Origin: Nitrosomonas sp. Nm166
GTDB lineage: Bacteria > Pseudomonadota > Gammaproteobacteria > Burkholderiales > Nitrosomonadaceae
Assembly (NCBI RefSeq): GCF_900112825.1
Contig: NZ_FONE01000031.1
Location: 1-41,845, forward strand
DNA length: 41,845 bases
Reading direction: 5' to 3'
Each line of letters begins with the position of its first letter. Positions within the stretch are counted from its first letter, which is position 1. A program made the position numbers and the translations under genes. Under the pieces are notes generated by a model. It saw nothing but the letters and a program-made list of their open reading frames with translations. It was not told the DNA's origin and did no database searches. Positions 32,391 through 41,283 of this stretch are shown here, piece after piece.

Positions 32391-32852
32391 TTAAGTGAGC
32401 GGACTGCTATGTATATGAGGTACAGATGAATGCTCGTGCATTTGCTGTGAGAGTTCGATTGGCACAATATGCAGCTTGCCGTGCCGTACACCATTGGTTG
32501 CAATCACCTGATTGGCGAAACGTCTGACATCCTGAATGGTGCCCCGCAGAATAACGACTTCAAGGCAGTTATCGTGATCCATATGAACATGCATACTCGA
32601 CAGCGTCAAGTCATGATGCTGGTGCTGTACAGACGTCACATGACTGGCCAGATCCCTTTGATGGTGGTTATAAATATAGCTAAGGGTAGCAATACAATAA
32701 CCTTTATTATCTTTCTGCAACCGGGCAGTCTCAAGATAGTTACGGATAAGATCGCGGACTGCCTCTGAGCGATTAATATAACCCTGTGCATGCGCCATCT
32801 TGTCGAATTGCTCAAAAAGCTGATCATCCATCGAAACAGTAAAACGTTCCAT
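32391..32852 (-). CDS. nikR: Nickel-responsive transcriptional regulator NikR
   Basis: A 153-residue NikR. The ribbon-helix-helix DNA-binding domain is at 1-45 (MERFTVSMDDQLFEQFD ... NRSEAVRDLIRNYL). The ACT-like nickel domain keeps the high-affinity square-planar ligand set H77, H88, H90 and C96 (QHQHHDLTLSSMHVHMDHDNC region), aligned one residue later than in E. coli. AGGGGA supports the ATG at 32852 over a TTG one codon earlier. It lies 93 bases downstream of the TonB receptor gene on the same strand and converges with ureG. Its likely target is the inverted repeat at 35082-35120. Confidence 0.95.
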   Translation of the reverse strand: MERFTVSMDDQLFEQFDKMAHAQGYINRSEAVRDLIRNYLETARLQKDNKGYCIATLSYIYNHHQRDLASHVTSVQHQHHDLTLSSMHVHMDHDNCLEVVILRGTIQDVRRFANQVIATNGVRHGKLHIVPIELSQQMHEHSSVPHIHSSPLT

Positions 32853-32945
32853 CAATAATTTCCCCTGAATCTACTTACAAAATTTCCCACCTAATAACCC
32901 GATTTTATCCACCAATGAACAGAAATTGTAAATTCATTTACTGAC

Positions 32946-35024
32946 TTAATAATTAGCCACCAAATTGACGCGAAATGAGCGGCTTTCAATCGGATGAAAA
33001 TGCAAATCAGCTACCCCAGCAGCAGGCTCACCAGGAAGCCTGGAAGTGTAGTAATAGTCGATTGCATGCGCATGCGTATTCAATAGATTGAATCCTTGCA
33101 ATAACACACGTACATTTTTGCTGATCTTGTAACCGATCTGACCATTCAGCGTCACGGTGTGATTGGATTGCACGCTGTTATCCTCGATGAGCGGGCGCTT
33201 GCCAAAATAGCGCAGTTGCATGCTCCCCAGAAAAGGGCCAGTGTTGTCTACTGAAATTGCCAGCTTACCTACCCCTCTGATTGCCCCGGGTATGTGATCA
33301 CCATTCGGATCGGAATCACTAAAACGCGAACGTGCCAGCGCATAGTCCAAATCGATCATTAACCAATGAGCTGGCATATAGAATGCTGATAGCTCAAACC
33401 CTTCCCGCTTGCTCGGGCGGCTTGCTTCAGTCGTTCCGGCATCGCCAACGAATAGCAGTTCTGAATCCAAATCCAGACGAAACAAGGCGAAGGAAGCCTG
33501 CAAGCCGGGAACAATGGCAGTGCGCAGTCCGACTTCATAGCCCGTCGAACGTACCAGCGGGTTTACTCTGTTAATGGGGTCACCTGATTTGGGGTCCACA
33601 GTGGAGGTTGTTCCTCGCGCATCATTACTATGAAAGCCACTGCCATAATTAAAATAAAATTCAGTTTGTGCCCAAGGCCCAAAAATCAAGCTCAGCTTGG
33701 GATTCGTCATACTGTCATAGCGATTACCCGAGTTAGCGCTTTGTTGGCTGTTGACGTCAAACCAATAATAGTCCGAGCGTACACCCGCCACGCTGCGAAA
33801 TTTTTCCAGCCACTGTATGCTGTTCTGATAATAGATTCCCACACTATTCTGGTTAATATGATCCTTGCGAGTAGTCGATAGTGTCTGGCGCTGTTTTGTG
33901 CTGAGCAGGCCATTGTCGATTACATCGTTCTGGAACTGAGCACCCACCGTATTTTCAACTTCAAACCCAGCAATTTTATTTACCCACAGGTGACTCAAAT
34001 TTATGGCAGACTGAAAACGCTTATCAACTTGGGAAAATTGATCCCCATTTACAGGATCATCCAGGAAATAAGTAAAATTTGAAAATAATGCCAGATTGGT
34101 ATGGAGCGTATACAGGTTTAGTTGCGTAACACCGAAACGGCTAGTATGCTGCAGCGCACTTGAAAGACTGAAGCGATGCGCTTCACCACCATCACTCGGA
34201 TCAATGGTGCCCAATCGGGAAACCAAGCCGCTTGCTTCTGCCCGCTGTGGAATCTGATCAGTTGAATTCCAGTTTCCACCATAGCCCATTGCCGTGATGT
34301 TGAATTTGGTCGATCCCGCTTCCTGGCTATAGCGTAATACCGCGTTAAACTTCTTGAAATCCTCATGCTTGACCCAAGGGCCATCTTTAGTGAACAGTTC
34401 CATAGCATACAGAACATTGCCACTTCCCACTGCATGTGATTTTGCCACTAAACCCCGCATGAATCCCTGCTGTCCTAGGCCATAACTGGCAATGCCCTTT
34501 GGCAGCTTATCAACGTAATTCATGCTGACGGCGCCGGCTGAGGAGAAATCGCCTTGATCCGCATAATACGGTCCCTTCAAATACTGCATATTGCCGGCCA
34601 GTTCCGGAATAATAAAATTAGTATCTGCCCAGCCCTGCCCATGGCCATGCGAACGCTGATTGACCAGCATGCCATCGACGGTAATGCGCAAATCGGTGCC
34701 ATGATCAAGATTAAACCCACGCAAGAAATACTGATTAGCCTTCCCTTCACCGCTATGCTGGGTAACGATTAGGCCGGGCACACTTTCCAGCAATTCTCCT
34801 GGCCGATAAACTGTGCGCAGATCGAGTTGCTGCTTCAGAACAGTGCCTTCATTGGCAGAATTTGCACTGCCTATCAACTCTTTCGCATTGGCACGTACCG
34901 TTACCTCTCTAAGTGCCGGTACGCCCGCAGCATTAACTAAAGAAGGCACTTCGACCAGCGCAAGAACACTGCATAAAATTATCGTTCGAAATAGTGCTGT
35001 AGCAAATCCTGTCGCTTCTTTCAC
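32946..35024 (-). CDS. TonB-dependent outer-membrane receptor, probable nickel uptake
   Basis: A 692-residue TonB-dependent receptor. A signal peptide (about 1-32, ending SLVNA) is followed by a TonB-box-like REVTV and a plug domain (about 70-165; GELLESVPGLIVTQHSGEGKANQYF and LRGFNLDHGTDLRITVDG). A His-containing RSHGHGQGWAD lies in the plug, and a 22-strand-type barrel ends in ...VNLVANY. The GTG at 35024 has GGGAGAA upstream. It is transcribed towards nikR, and the candidate NikR operator overlaps its promoter region (TAATAT -10-like at 35078-35073). Nickel specificity is inferred from context, not from the protein sequence. Confidence 0.88.
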   Translation of the reverse strand: MKEATGFATALFRTIILCSVLALVEVPSLVNAAGVPALREVTVRANAKELIGSANSANEGTVLKQQLDLRTVYRPGELLESVPGLIVTQHSGEGKANQYFLRGFNLDHGTDLRITVDGMLVNQRSHGHGQGWADTNFIIPELAGNMQYLKGPYYADQGDFSSAGAVSMNYVDKLPKGIASYGLGQQGFMRGLVAKSHAVGSGNVLYAMELFTKDGPWVKHEDFKKFNAVLRYSQEAGSTKFNITAMGYGGNWNSTDQIPQRAEASGLVSRLGTIDPSDGGEAHRFSLSSALQHTSRFGVTQLNLYTLHTNLALFSNFTYFLDDPVNGDQFSQVDKRFQSAINLSHLWVNKIAGFEVENTVGAQFQNDVIDNGLLSTKQRQTLSTTRKDHINQNSVGIYYQNSIQWLEKFRSVAGVRSDYYWFDVNSQQSANSGNRYDSMTNPKLSLIFGPWAQTEFYFNYGSGFHSNDARGTTSTVDPKSGDPINRVNPLVRSTGYEVGLRTAIVPGLQASFALFRLDLDSELLFVGDAGTTEASRPSKREGFELSAFYMPAHWLMIDLDYALARSRFSDSDPNGDHIPGAIRGVGKLAISVDNTGPFLGSMQLRYFGKRPLIEDNSVQSNHTVTLNGQIGYKISKNVRVLLQGFNLLNTHAHAIDYYYTSRLPGEPAAGVADLHFHPIESRSFRVNLVANY

Positions 35025-35081
35025 GCTTATTCTCCCGTCAATTCAGATATTTTTAAAGCTGCGTGAATCTTTATATTAGCC

Positions 35082-35120
35082 CAGAATGTATGATAAATTT
35101 ATTTATTTTCATACATTCTG
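35082..35120. promoter_or_regulatory. Candidate NikR operator in the divergent promoter
   Basis: Perfect 12-base arms, CAGAATGTATGA at 35082-35093 and TCATACATTCTG at 35109-35120, flank a 15-base AT-rich centre. The inner hexamers GTATGA and TCATAC are the E. coli NikR half-sites, which are separated there by 16 bases; here the gap is 15. The site lies between the divergent receptor (GTG at 35024) and ABC transporter (ATG at 35212) genes, with nikR itself in the receptor transcript. The repeat is seen; binding is inferred. Confidence 0.8.
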
Positions 35121-35211
35121 AAATAAGCCTCTGTGAACTGTGAATAGGGATTTCTCACTCAGCACACGACTTGCAATATATATTTTTGAAGAGAGAAATC
35201 AGGGAACCGTG

Positions 35212-36180
35212 ATGAGAATGCCCATTAACTATATTGCAATTTTCTTATTATTCTTAATAACTTTCTCCTTTCAAACTGCAGTTTCTGCATCGAATAAGCA
35301 TAAGAAGCTCGAAATCGTGACCACCGTTTCTCCCATCACCAATATGGTGCAAAATATTGGCGGAACTTATATTAATGTAACCGGCCTTGTGCCCGCTGGA
35401 ACCGATTCTCATACATATGAACCTGCTCCTTCCGATGTAAAAACGCTGCGAGCAGCCGACATGATTATTGTTAATGGCCTTGATCTGGAGCTACCCACTT
35501 TAATATTGGCAAAGAAAATAAAAAAAGCCGGAACTCCAATCCTGCAACTGGGAAACCGTGTACTCAAGGAAGAAGACTGGCAGTACGATTTTAGTTTTCC
35601 GCGCGAACACGGGCATCCCAATCCTCATTTATGGTTAAACATCGAACTGGTCATGCGGTATGCTGAAATAATCAAGGAAAATCTTATTGCGCTTGATCCG
35701 GCGAACAAGCAAGGATATCTGGCAAATACGGCAACTTATCTCGCCAAGCTGCAGAAACTGGATCAAGCAATTTTTAAATGTGTTGCAACAATTCCCGAGA
35801 GCAATCGAAAACTGATTACCTATCATGATTCCTTCGCTTATTTCGCTCCCCGGTATGGCATGACAGTGATTGCGGCCGTGCAGCCTGCTGATTTCTCCGA
35901 ACCTGGTCCGCAGGAAGTCATTAGTATCATTAAGCAAATCAGAAAAACAGGCGTGCCGGCAATATTCGGTTCCGATGTCTTTCCCAGTAAAGTAATGGAA
36001 CAAATTGCGCGCGAAGCGAATGTCAAATTCATTGATCAACTCTCTGATGATGAGTTACCTGCCCCACCCAATCATTCTTTCATTGGCATGATGGTCAGCA
36101 ACATGACTGTCATGACAGAGGCGCTCAGCGGCAACCCAACCTGTATGGCCAATGTTGATGCAAGCAATAGCGCCTTCTGA
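35212..36180 (+). CDS. Metal ABC transporter periplasmic binding protein (TroA/ZnuA family)
   Basis: A 322-residue cluster A-I metal-binding protein. It has an N-terminal signal peptide (about 1-26, no lipobox). Metal ligand candidates are H67 in GTDSHTYEP, H139 in NPHLWLN, H205 in TYHDSFAYFAPRYG and D275 in FIDQLSD, a His3Asp set like TroA or ZnuA rather than the His2GluAsp manganese type. There is no long His-rich loop, only HGHPNPH (133-139). The ATG at 35212 follows AGGGAA; the frame is open from 35140 but lacks a good start there. The gene overlaps the ATPase gene by 29 bases. The NikR-type operator upstream suggests nickel as the cargo; zinc remains possible. Confidence 0.88.
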   Translation: MRMPINYIAIFLLFLITFSFQTAVSASNKHKKLEIVTTVSPITNMVQNIGGTYINVTGLVPAGTDSHTYEPAPSDVKTLRAADMIIVNGLDLELPTLILAKKIKKAGTPILQLGNRVLKEEDWQYDFSFPREHGHPNPHLWLNIELVMRYAEIIKENLIALDPANKQGYLANTATYLAKLQKLDQAIFKCVATIPESNRKLITYHDSFAYFAPRYGMTVIAAVQPADFSEPGPQEVISIIKQIRKTGVPAIFGSDVFPSKVMEQIAREANVKFIDQLSDDELPAPPNHSFIGMMVSNMTVMTEALSGNPTCMANVDASNSAF

Positions 36181-36976
36181 TTTGCAATTGCATTCTGTCG
36201 TCAATTTAAGCAATGTTACTGCCGCTTATGAGCAAAATGTGGTATTTACAAATCTCTTCCTGGAAATCACCGCAGGTCAATTTGCCGGTATCGTAGGCCC
36301 TACTGCCTGTGGCAAAACTACTCTTCTCAAAACTATCTTAGGTGTACACCCTGTTATTTCCGGTCAAGTACAATTGCACCAAGATCATCCAATAAAAGCA
36401 AAGCCAGGGACTGTTGGTTATGTGCCGCAACTTAGCAGTGTCGACTGGAATTTTCCGGTGACTGTAGAAGAAGTGATCATGATGGGACTCTACATCAGTA
36501 GGCGTATCTGGCCTTGGCTCAGCAAAGAGGAGCGCAGAAGTGTTCATGATCTGGCTGATCGATTGGGCGTTGATGACTGCCTGAAACAGCATATTAGCAA
36601 TATATCAGGCGGCCAGCGGCAGCGTGCATTCCTTGCACGTGCCCTAATCAGCAATCCCAAACTTCTGATACTTGATGAGCCCACTTCGGGAGTCGATATC
36701 AAAACCCAGCATGAGGTATTGCAGCTATTGAGTGATATCAACAATGAAGGGATCACCATTTTATTGACCACTCATGACCTCAATGCGGTCGCTTCTCACC
36801 TGCCCTGGGTTATCTGCTTTAATAGAGGCGTTGTCGCGCAAGGCCGGCCTTATGACATTTTTACCAATGAAATCCTAACTCAGACCTATGGCGGTAACAT
36901 TGTCATCGTTAAACACGAAGGGCATCTTTTGATCGCCAATAGCACCCCTCTCAACTTTGAGAATCAAAATCAATAA
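36152..36976 (+). CDS. Metal ABC transporter ATP-binding protein (ZnuC/MntA type)
   Basis: A 274-residue ABC ATPase of the zinc/manganese importer family. The Walker A motif GPTACGKTTLLK is at about residues 49-60, the Q-loop VPQLSSVDWNFPVTVEEV is typical of this family, the signature is ISGGQRQR, Walker B is LLILDEPTSGVD, and the switch histidine is in TTHD. It starts 29 bases inside the binding-protein gene and ends overlapping the permease start (TAATG), so the three genes are translated as a unit. Confidence 0.92.
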   Translation: MLMQAIAPSDLQLHSVVNLSNVTAAYEQNVVFTNLFLEITAGQFAGIVGPTACGKTTLLKTILGVHPVISGQVQLHQDHPIKAKPGTVGYVPQLSSVDWNFPVTVEEVIMMGLYISRRIWPWLSKEERRSVHDLADRLGVDDCLKQHISNISGGQRQRAFLARALISNPKLLILDEPTSGVDIKTQHEVLQLLSDINNEGITILLTTHDLNAVASHLPWVICFNRGVVAQGRPYDIFTNEILTQTYGGNIVIVKHEGHLLIANSTPLNFENQNQ

Positions 36977-37806
36977 TGGAATTTCTTCTCGAACCATTCG
37001 AGTATGAATTCTTTCGTCGTGGCTTGCTTGCAGCACTGATGGTTGGCGCTTCAGGCGGCTTGATCGGTGTCTATGTAGTGCTGCGTGGCATGAGCTATGT
37101 CGGTCATGGTTTATCTCACGCGGCAATTGGCGGAGCCGTGCTAGGCTTCGCGCTGAACCTCAATTTCTATGCCGGTGCATGCACGATAGGTTTACTCGCT
37201 GCCCTGGCGATCGACAGAATTACTAAAAATAACAAGATTAAATTGGATGCCGCAATCGGGATTGTCACAACCGCCATGTTTGCGTTGGGTGTGGCAATCG
37301 TAAGCAAGCTGCGAAATTTTAGACAAAACTTCGAGGCTGCCCTGTTCGGCAATATCCTTGGAATCACTGAGCAAGATTTGGTGGTTATCGGGCTTGTCAC
37401 AACCCTCACACTGATCACAATGTTTTTTTTGTATCGGGCGCTGCTTTTTTCTACATTTGATAGCGAAGCTGCCCACATATTTGGAATCAGAACCGAGTCG
37501 GTACAACTGCTATTCTTGTTTTTACTTACTCTCTTCGTTATCGCGTCCCTAAACGTAGCTGGTGTCACCATGGTTGCTGCGACACTCATTGCGCCTGCCA
37601 TGACTGCGAGAATGCTGACAGACAGTTTTAGCAAAATGATCATTTATTCAGCACTGATAGGTTCTGTAACAGGTATGACCGGTATGTATTTAAGCTATAT
37701 TTTTAATGTAGCTTCTGGTGCAACCATCGTTTTGTTTGGCGCATTGTTATTCAGTCTATCCCTATTCGCAAAACCGCTTCGTAATTGCCAAAAAGGTACC
37801 GAATAA
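36976..37806 (+). CDS. Metal ABC transporter permease (ABC-3/ZnuB family)
   Basis: A 276-residue inner-membrane permease of the ABC-3 family with seven to nine hydrophobic helices. Family stretches are GVYVVLRGMSYVGHGLSHAAIGG near the N-terminus, ALFGNILGITEQDL centrally, and NVAGVTMVAATLIAPAMTARML towards the C-terminus. It pairs with the ATPase and binding protein encoded just upstream; its start overlaps the ATPase stop by one base. A short CTGCT/AGCAG hairpin follows. Cargo is predicted as nickel from the NikR-type operator. Confidence 0.92.
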   Translation: MEFLLEPFEYEFFRRGLLAALMVGASGGLIGVYVVLRGMSYVGHGLSHAAIGGAVLGFALNLNFYAGACTIGLLAALAIDRITKNNKIKLDAAIGIVTTAMFALGVAIVSKLRNFRQNFEAALFGNILGITEQDLVVIGLVTTLTLITMFFLYRALLFSTFDSEAAHIFGIRTESVQLLFLFLLTLFVIASLNVAGVTMVAATLIAPAMTARMLTDSFSKMIIYSALIGSVTGMTGMYLSYIFNVASGATIVLFGALLFSLSLFAKPLRNCQKGTE

Positions 37807-37825
37807 ATCTGGCACTACAACGTTT

Positions 37826-37846
37826 CTGCTGCATAGCAGGGCTTTT
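37826..37846 (+). terminator. Weak hairpin after the metal transporter operon
   Basis: CTGCT and AGCAG flank a GCAT loop at 37826-37839, followed by GGCTTTT. The stem is only 5 bp, so this is a weak terminator candidate. Confidence 0.3.
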
Positions 37847-38029
37847 AATAAATATCCTGTTAGTTCATAAAGTTATCTGATAATTTGTAAGACTTCTTCT
37901 GTTTTCTTCATCATTTCCGAAAAAATTTCCCTAAAAAATTCAATCGTTATGTCGCTATCAAAACATGAGTTTTTGCAGCGAAACGTTTGATCTTACGGAC
38001 AGCCAAATTTTGGCAATTAAAGGAGAAAT

Positions 38030-39313
38030 ATGGAAGGACTTATTGTTGAACCATCCAGAATGTATCAAAAACTTTTATCGTCTGCGATTGAATTGGGAGG
38101 ACTTGAAACCAAACAAGCTTCAACTGGCAGTGAAGCATTGATGCTGCTGCAAAAACAATCTTTTGACGTTGTGTTTGTGGCGATGCATTTGCAAGATATG
38201 GATGCACCCAAGTTTTCATCGCATCTTCGAGCTGATTTGCGCACTCGGCAAATACCAGTCATTATGGTTACTTCAAATGAAGATAAAAAATTACTTGATG
38301 AGGCATTCTCAGCAGGCGTAACTGAAATATTTGCCAAACATGAATTGGATAAAATCACAAGCTATACTGCACAATTTTTCAGAAAAAAAGGCAGTAAAAC
38401 GATATCTGGGCATATCTTGTATATTGAAGATAGCCCATCAGCTGCAAGCTTGACCTCAGCAGTACTAAGAGACAACGGCTATACAGTCGATCACTTCGCA
38501 ACTGGCGAGGAAGGTATAGAAGCGTTTCAGAAAAATACTTACGATTTAGTGCTCACGAACATATTGCTCAAAGGCAAATTAAATGGCCATGGCACTGTAA
38601 AAGCAATACGTCATTTAGAGGATGACAATAAAAGATTTGTACCCCTACTGGTGTTCTCGGTCCTGAATGATACTGCGCACAAGATCGAATTGCTGCGCCT
38701 GGGAGCCAGTGATTATGTTACCAAGCCATTAATTCAAGAAGAATTGCTTGTCAGAGTCAGTAACCTGATTACCAGCAAAAAATTAATAGACAAGGCAATC
38801 GCACAACAAGACCTGTTACAAGAGCTAGCAATTAAAGATCCATTGACCGGTTTATATAATCGCTATTATCTCATGGAGATTGCACCGTCAAAATTAAGTG
38901 AAGCGTTTCGGCATAGCATTCCATGCAGCCTGATCATGGTCGATATAGACCGGTTCAAATCAATCAATGATCATTATGGTCATGCAAGCGGTGACATTGT
39001 GCTAAAGGAAATTGCTTCTGTAATGACCAGATCTACCCGTAAAGAAGATATCCTTGTCCGTTATGGCGAGGAGAAATTCGTACTGCTGATGTCTCACTGC
39101 GATATATCCAATGCAACAGCTATTGCGGAAAAAATACGCCTATTAATTGAAAGCTTGCGACTCGCAGACTTGGATGTCACCGCAAGTGTGGGAGTTACTG
39201 AATTCCGCCGAGATTGGCAAGGTGATTTTTCCGGATTATTAAGAGTTGTTACAGAAACCGTCTATGAAGCAAAATCAGATGGCGGCAATAAAGTCATTAC
39301 CCGTTATCGTTGA
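38030..39313 (+). CDS. PleD-like REC-REC-GGDEF protein with degenerate sites
   Basis: A 427-residue protein: receiver 1 (about 1-118), receiver 2 (about 127-250) and a GGDEF domain (about 262-425), the PleD layout. Receiver 1 has Ala51 (VVFVAMHL) where the phospho-acceptor Asp should be, although T81 and K103 remain. Receiver 2 has Asn177 (LVLTNILL) at that position, with E133-D134 and K232 kept. The GGDEF signature reads RYGEEKF (346-350 GEEKF) instead of GGDEF/GGEEF. DPLTGLYNRYYL and VDIDRFKSINDHYGHASGD are intact. Phosphorylation and cyclase activity are therefore both doubtful; a c-di-GMP- or protein-binding role is possible. AAAGGAG precedes the ATG. It is a single gene with no kinase nearby. 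Confidence 0.88.
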   Translation: MEGLIVEPSRMYQKLLSSAIELGGLETKQASTGSEALMLLQKQSFDVVFVAMHLQDMDAPKFSSHLRADLRTRQIPVIMVTSNEDKKLLDEAFSAGVTEIFAKHELDKITSYTAQFFRKKGSKTISGHILYIEDSPSAASLTSAVLRDNGYTVDHFATGEEGIEAFQKNTYDLVLTNILLKGKLNGHGTVKAIRHLEDDNKRFVPLLVFSVLNDTAHKIELLRLGASDYVTKPLIQEELLVRVSNLITSKKLIDKAIAQQDLLQELAIKDPLTGLYNRYYLMEIAPSKLSEAFRHSIPCSLIMVDIDRFKSINDHYGHASGDIVLKEIASVMTRSTRKEDILVRYGEEKFVLLMSHCDISNATAIAEKIRLLIESLRLADLDVTASVGVTEFRRDWQGDFSGLLRVVTETVYEAKSDGGNKVITRYR

Positions 39314-39336
39314 TAAAATATTTATAAGACATGAGA

Positions 39337-41094
39337 CTATGCGGTATTCAAATTCCGCATAGCGGTTGCATGGCTTTCAATGTAGCGCTGATATTTCTTT
39401 TCTTTAATAGTATTGATATGCACCAGAATCAAGCCATCAATACAATTTGAAAATTTGGGGTCAACATTAAAACCGAAAAATTCGCAGCCTCCCGGCTGAC
39501 ATAATTCTACATATTGCTTATACAGAACAGGCACTTTGACATTCAGATCATCCATTTTTTCCTTAAAAATGCTAAAAGCCTTCTTATATTCAACTTCATC
39601 TGTAACATGCCTGAATGGTACAAAATCTTTAATCTGATCAAAATTAAAAGGCATTCTAGGTTTAGCAATCGATCTGTCATTGCCAAAAAGCGTTGTGTAA
39701 AAACTTGCGATCACTTTTTGAGCGGGTTCAGGCCAGGAAGTACTCAGTGAAACCGGACCAAACAAGTAGCGTACCTCTGGATGCTGATAAAGATAAGCAC
39801 CAATCCCATACCAGAGATAATCCAGGCTGCGCTTTCCCTGATATCTGGGTTGAATAAAGCTGCGCCCTAACTCAATCGCATGTTCAAGATAAGGCATAAA
39901 TGTCTTGTTGAAGGTAAATAAGCTATTGGTGTATAAACCTGTTTCCCCATATTCCTTAAGGATTCTAGAGGCTTCTCCGATTCGATAAGAGCCGATAATC
40001 TCCAGTTCGTCTTCGTCCCAGAGAATCAGGTGACGGTAATAGCGATCATAGCTATCGATATCCAGGGCATTGCCTGTTCCTTCCTGCACCTGCCGGAAGG
40101 ATAATTCGCGCAGCCGCCCTATTTCACGCATTACACTGGAATTTGGCAGATAGTCAAACAGATAGATATGCTTTCCATCCTGGGTTTTACCGATCAATTG
40201 CGAGGCTTTCATTTCCTTGCGGATTGATTGGGTACGAACTGGATGGATAATATTTTCAATCGGCTTGAACAGTTCTTTTTTCTTTTTCTTGCCTAATAAA
40301 TAGACCTGCTTGCGCATTAATTTTGCCACGGCTTTTTTGGATAAATCCATGGCTGCGATAGATTCCCATGGAATCGGTTTGCCGATCCTGAATAAAATTT
40401 CGCTGCCTTTTTTATTGAACATTTCATTGATCAGCATCATCGTTCCCAAGGGCTTGTAAATACTTGAAAGGCCATAAAACAGTGTTGAATTCTTACCGCC
40501 AATATAGACTGGAACAATGGGTGTCTTGGTTTTCTTAGCCAAAGATAAGAAACCGGTTTTCCATTTACCATCGCGAATACCCATCGGAGAAATCCGTGAA
40601 ACTTCTCCGGTTGGAAACAGAATAACCGCCTGATCTGCTTCCAGTGCTTCGATGATTTGATTCATGCTGCCGCGATGATTGGCCGATTTTGACAAATTAT
40701 CGACCGATAAAAGCAAGCTTTGCAGTGGATCAATACAATTCAACATCGTCGTTGCGACAATCTTCACATCGCTCCTGATCTCTGATATCAACTTAAGAAG
40801 CGCCAACCCATCCAGCGAACCCAGCGGATGATTAGCAACAATCAATACACGACGCTGATCTGGAATGCGTGCCCGGTCTTTACTGGAAACTTGAAAAGTA
40901 AAATTAAAATGCTCCAGCACGGCATCGTTAAATTCCAATCCTTCCAGATGCCGATGCGTTTCAATAAAAGAATTAATCTCTTCCTGATGCAGCAGCTTCT
41001 TTAATAACGAAGAAGCGGTCTTCATCAAAGGCTTATCACTGTTCTCATCCGTATGCTGAAAATAATCTTTCAGCAAAGCATCCACATCAAGCAT
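39337..41094 (-). CDS. Two-domain acyltransferase, OlsF-like (ornithine-lipid type)
   Basis: A 585-residue fusion. The N-terminal half is a PlsC-type acyltransferase: NHPLGSLD with H89 and D95 (an H-x5-D spacing), FPTGEVSR at about 160-167 and IVPVYIGGKN. The C-terminal half (about 320-585) is a GNAT-like N-acyltransferase resembling hemolysin/OlsB proteins (RELSFRQVQEGTG, SLDYLWYGIGAYLYQHPEVRYLFGPVSLS). This matches bifunctional OlsF, which N-acylates ornithine and then O-acylates lyso-ornithine lipid, making phosphorus-free membrane lipids. I chose the ATG at 41094 (GGAG nine bases upstream); an ATG at 41109 is also possible. It converges with the GGDEF gene 23 bases away. Confidence 0.82.
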   Translation of the reverse strand: MLDVDALLKDYFQHTDENSDKPLMKTASSLLKKLLHQEEINSFIETHRHLEGLEFNDAVLEHFNFTFQVSSKDRARIPDQRRVLIVANHPLGSLDGLALLKLISEIRSDVKIVATTMLNCIDPLQSLLLSVDNLSKSANHRGSMNQIIEALEADQAVILFPTGEVSRISPMGIRDGKWKTGFLSLAKKTKTPIVPVYIGGKNSTLFYGLSSIYKPLGTMMLINEMFNKKGSEILFRIGKPIPWESIAAMDLSKKAVAKLMRKQVYLLGKKKKKELFKPIENIIHPVRTQSIRKEMKASQLIGKTQDGKHIYLFDYLPNSSVMREIGRLRELSFRQVQEGTGNALDIDSYDRYYRHLILWDEDELEIIGSYRIGEASRILKEYGETGLYTNSLFTFNKTFMPYLEHAIELGRSFIQPRYQGKRSLDYLWYGIGAYLYQHPEVRYLFGPVSLSTSWPEPAQKVIASFYTTLFGNDRSIAKPRMPFNFDQIKDFVPFRHVTDEVEYKKAFSIFKEKMDDLNVKVPVLYKQYVELCQPGGCEFFGFNVDPKFSNCIDGLILVHINTIKEKKYQRYIESHATAMRNLNTA

Positions 41095-41283
41095 AACGCT
41101 GTACTCCATCCTGCAAATTGAATGCGGTCAAGATATAGGATTAATATGACAAAAAAATGACGTTAAGTATTTCCTTGTTTTTCTAAAATAAGATGAATTA
41201 ATAGAAACATCTGAGTGGCATATTCGCATACAGCTACGCAACTCTAATCTATTCTTCGCGCAGACAGACTTAACACACTAAGC

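Noticed and set aside
37167-37643. 158-codon minus-strand open frame inside the metal permease gene
   Set aside because: Antisense to a well-supported ABC-3 permease; no ribosome binding site or recognisable domain.
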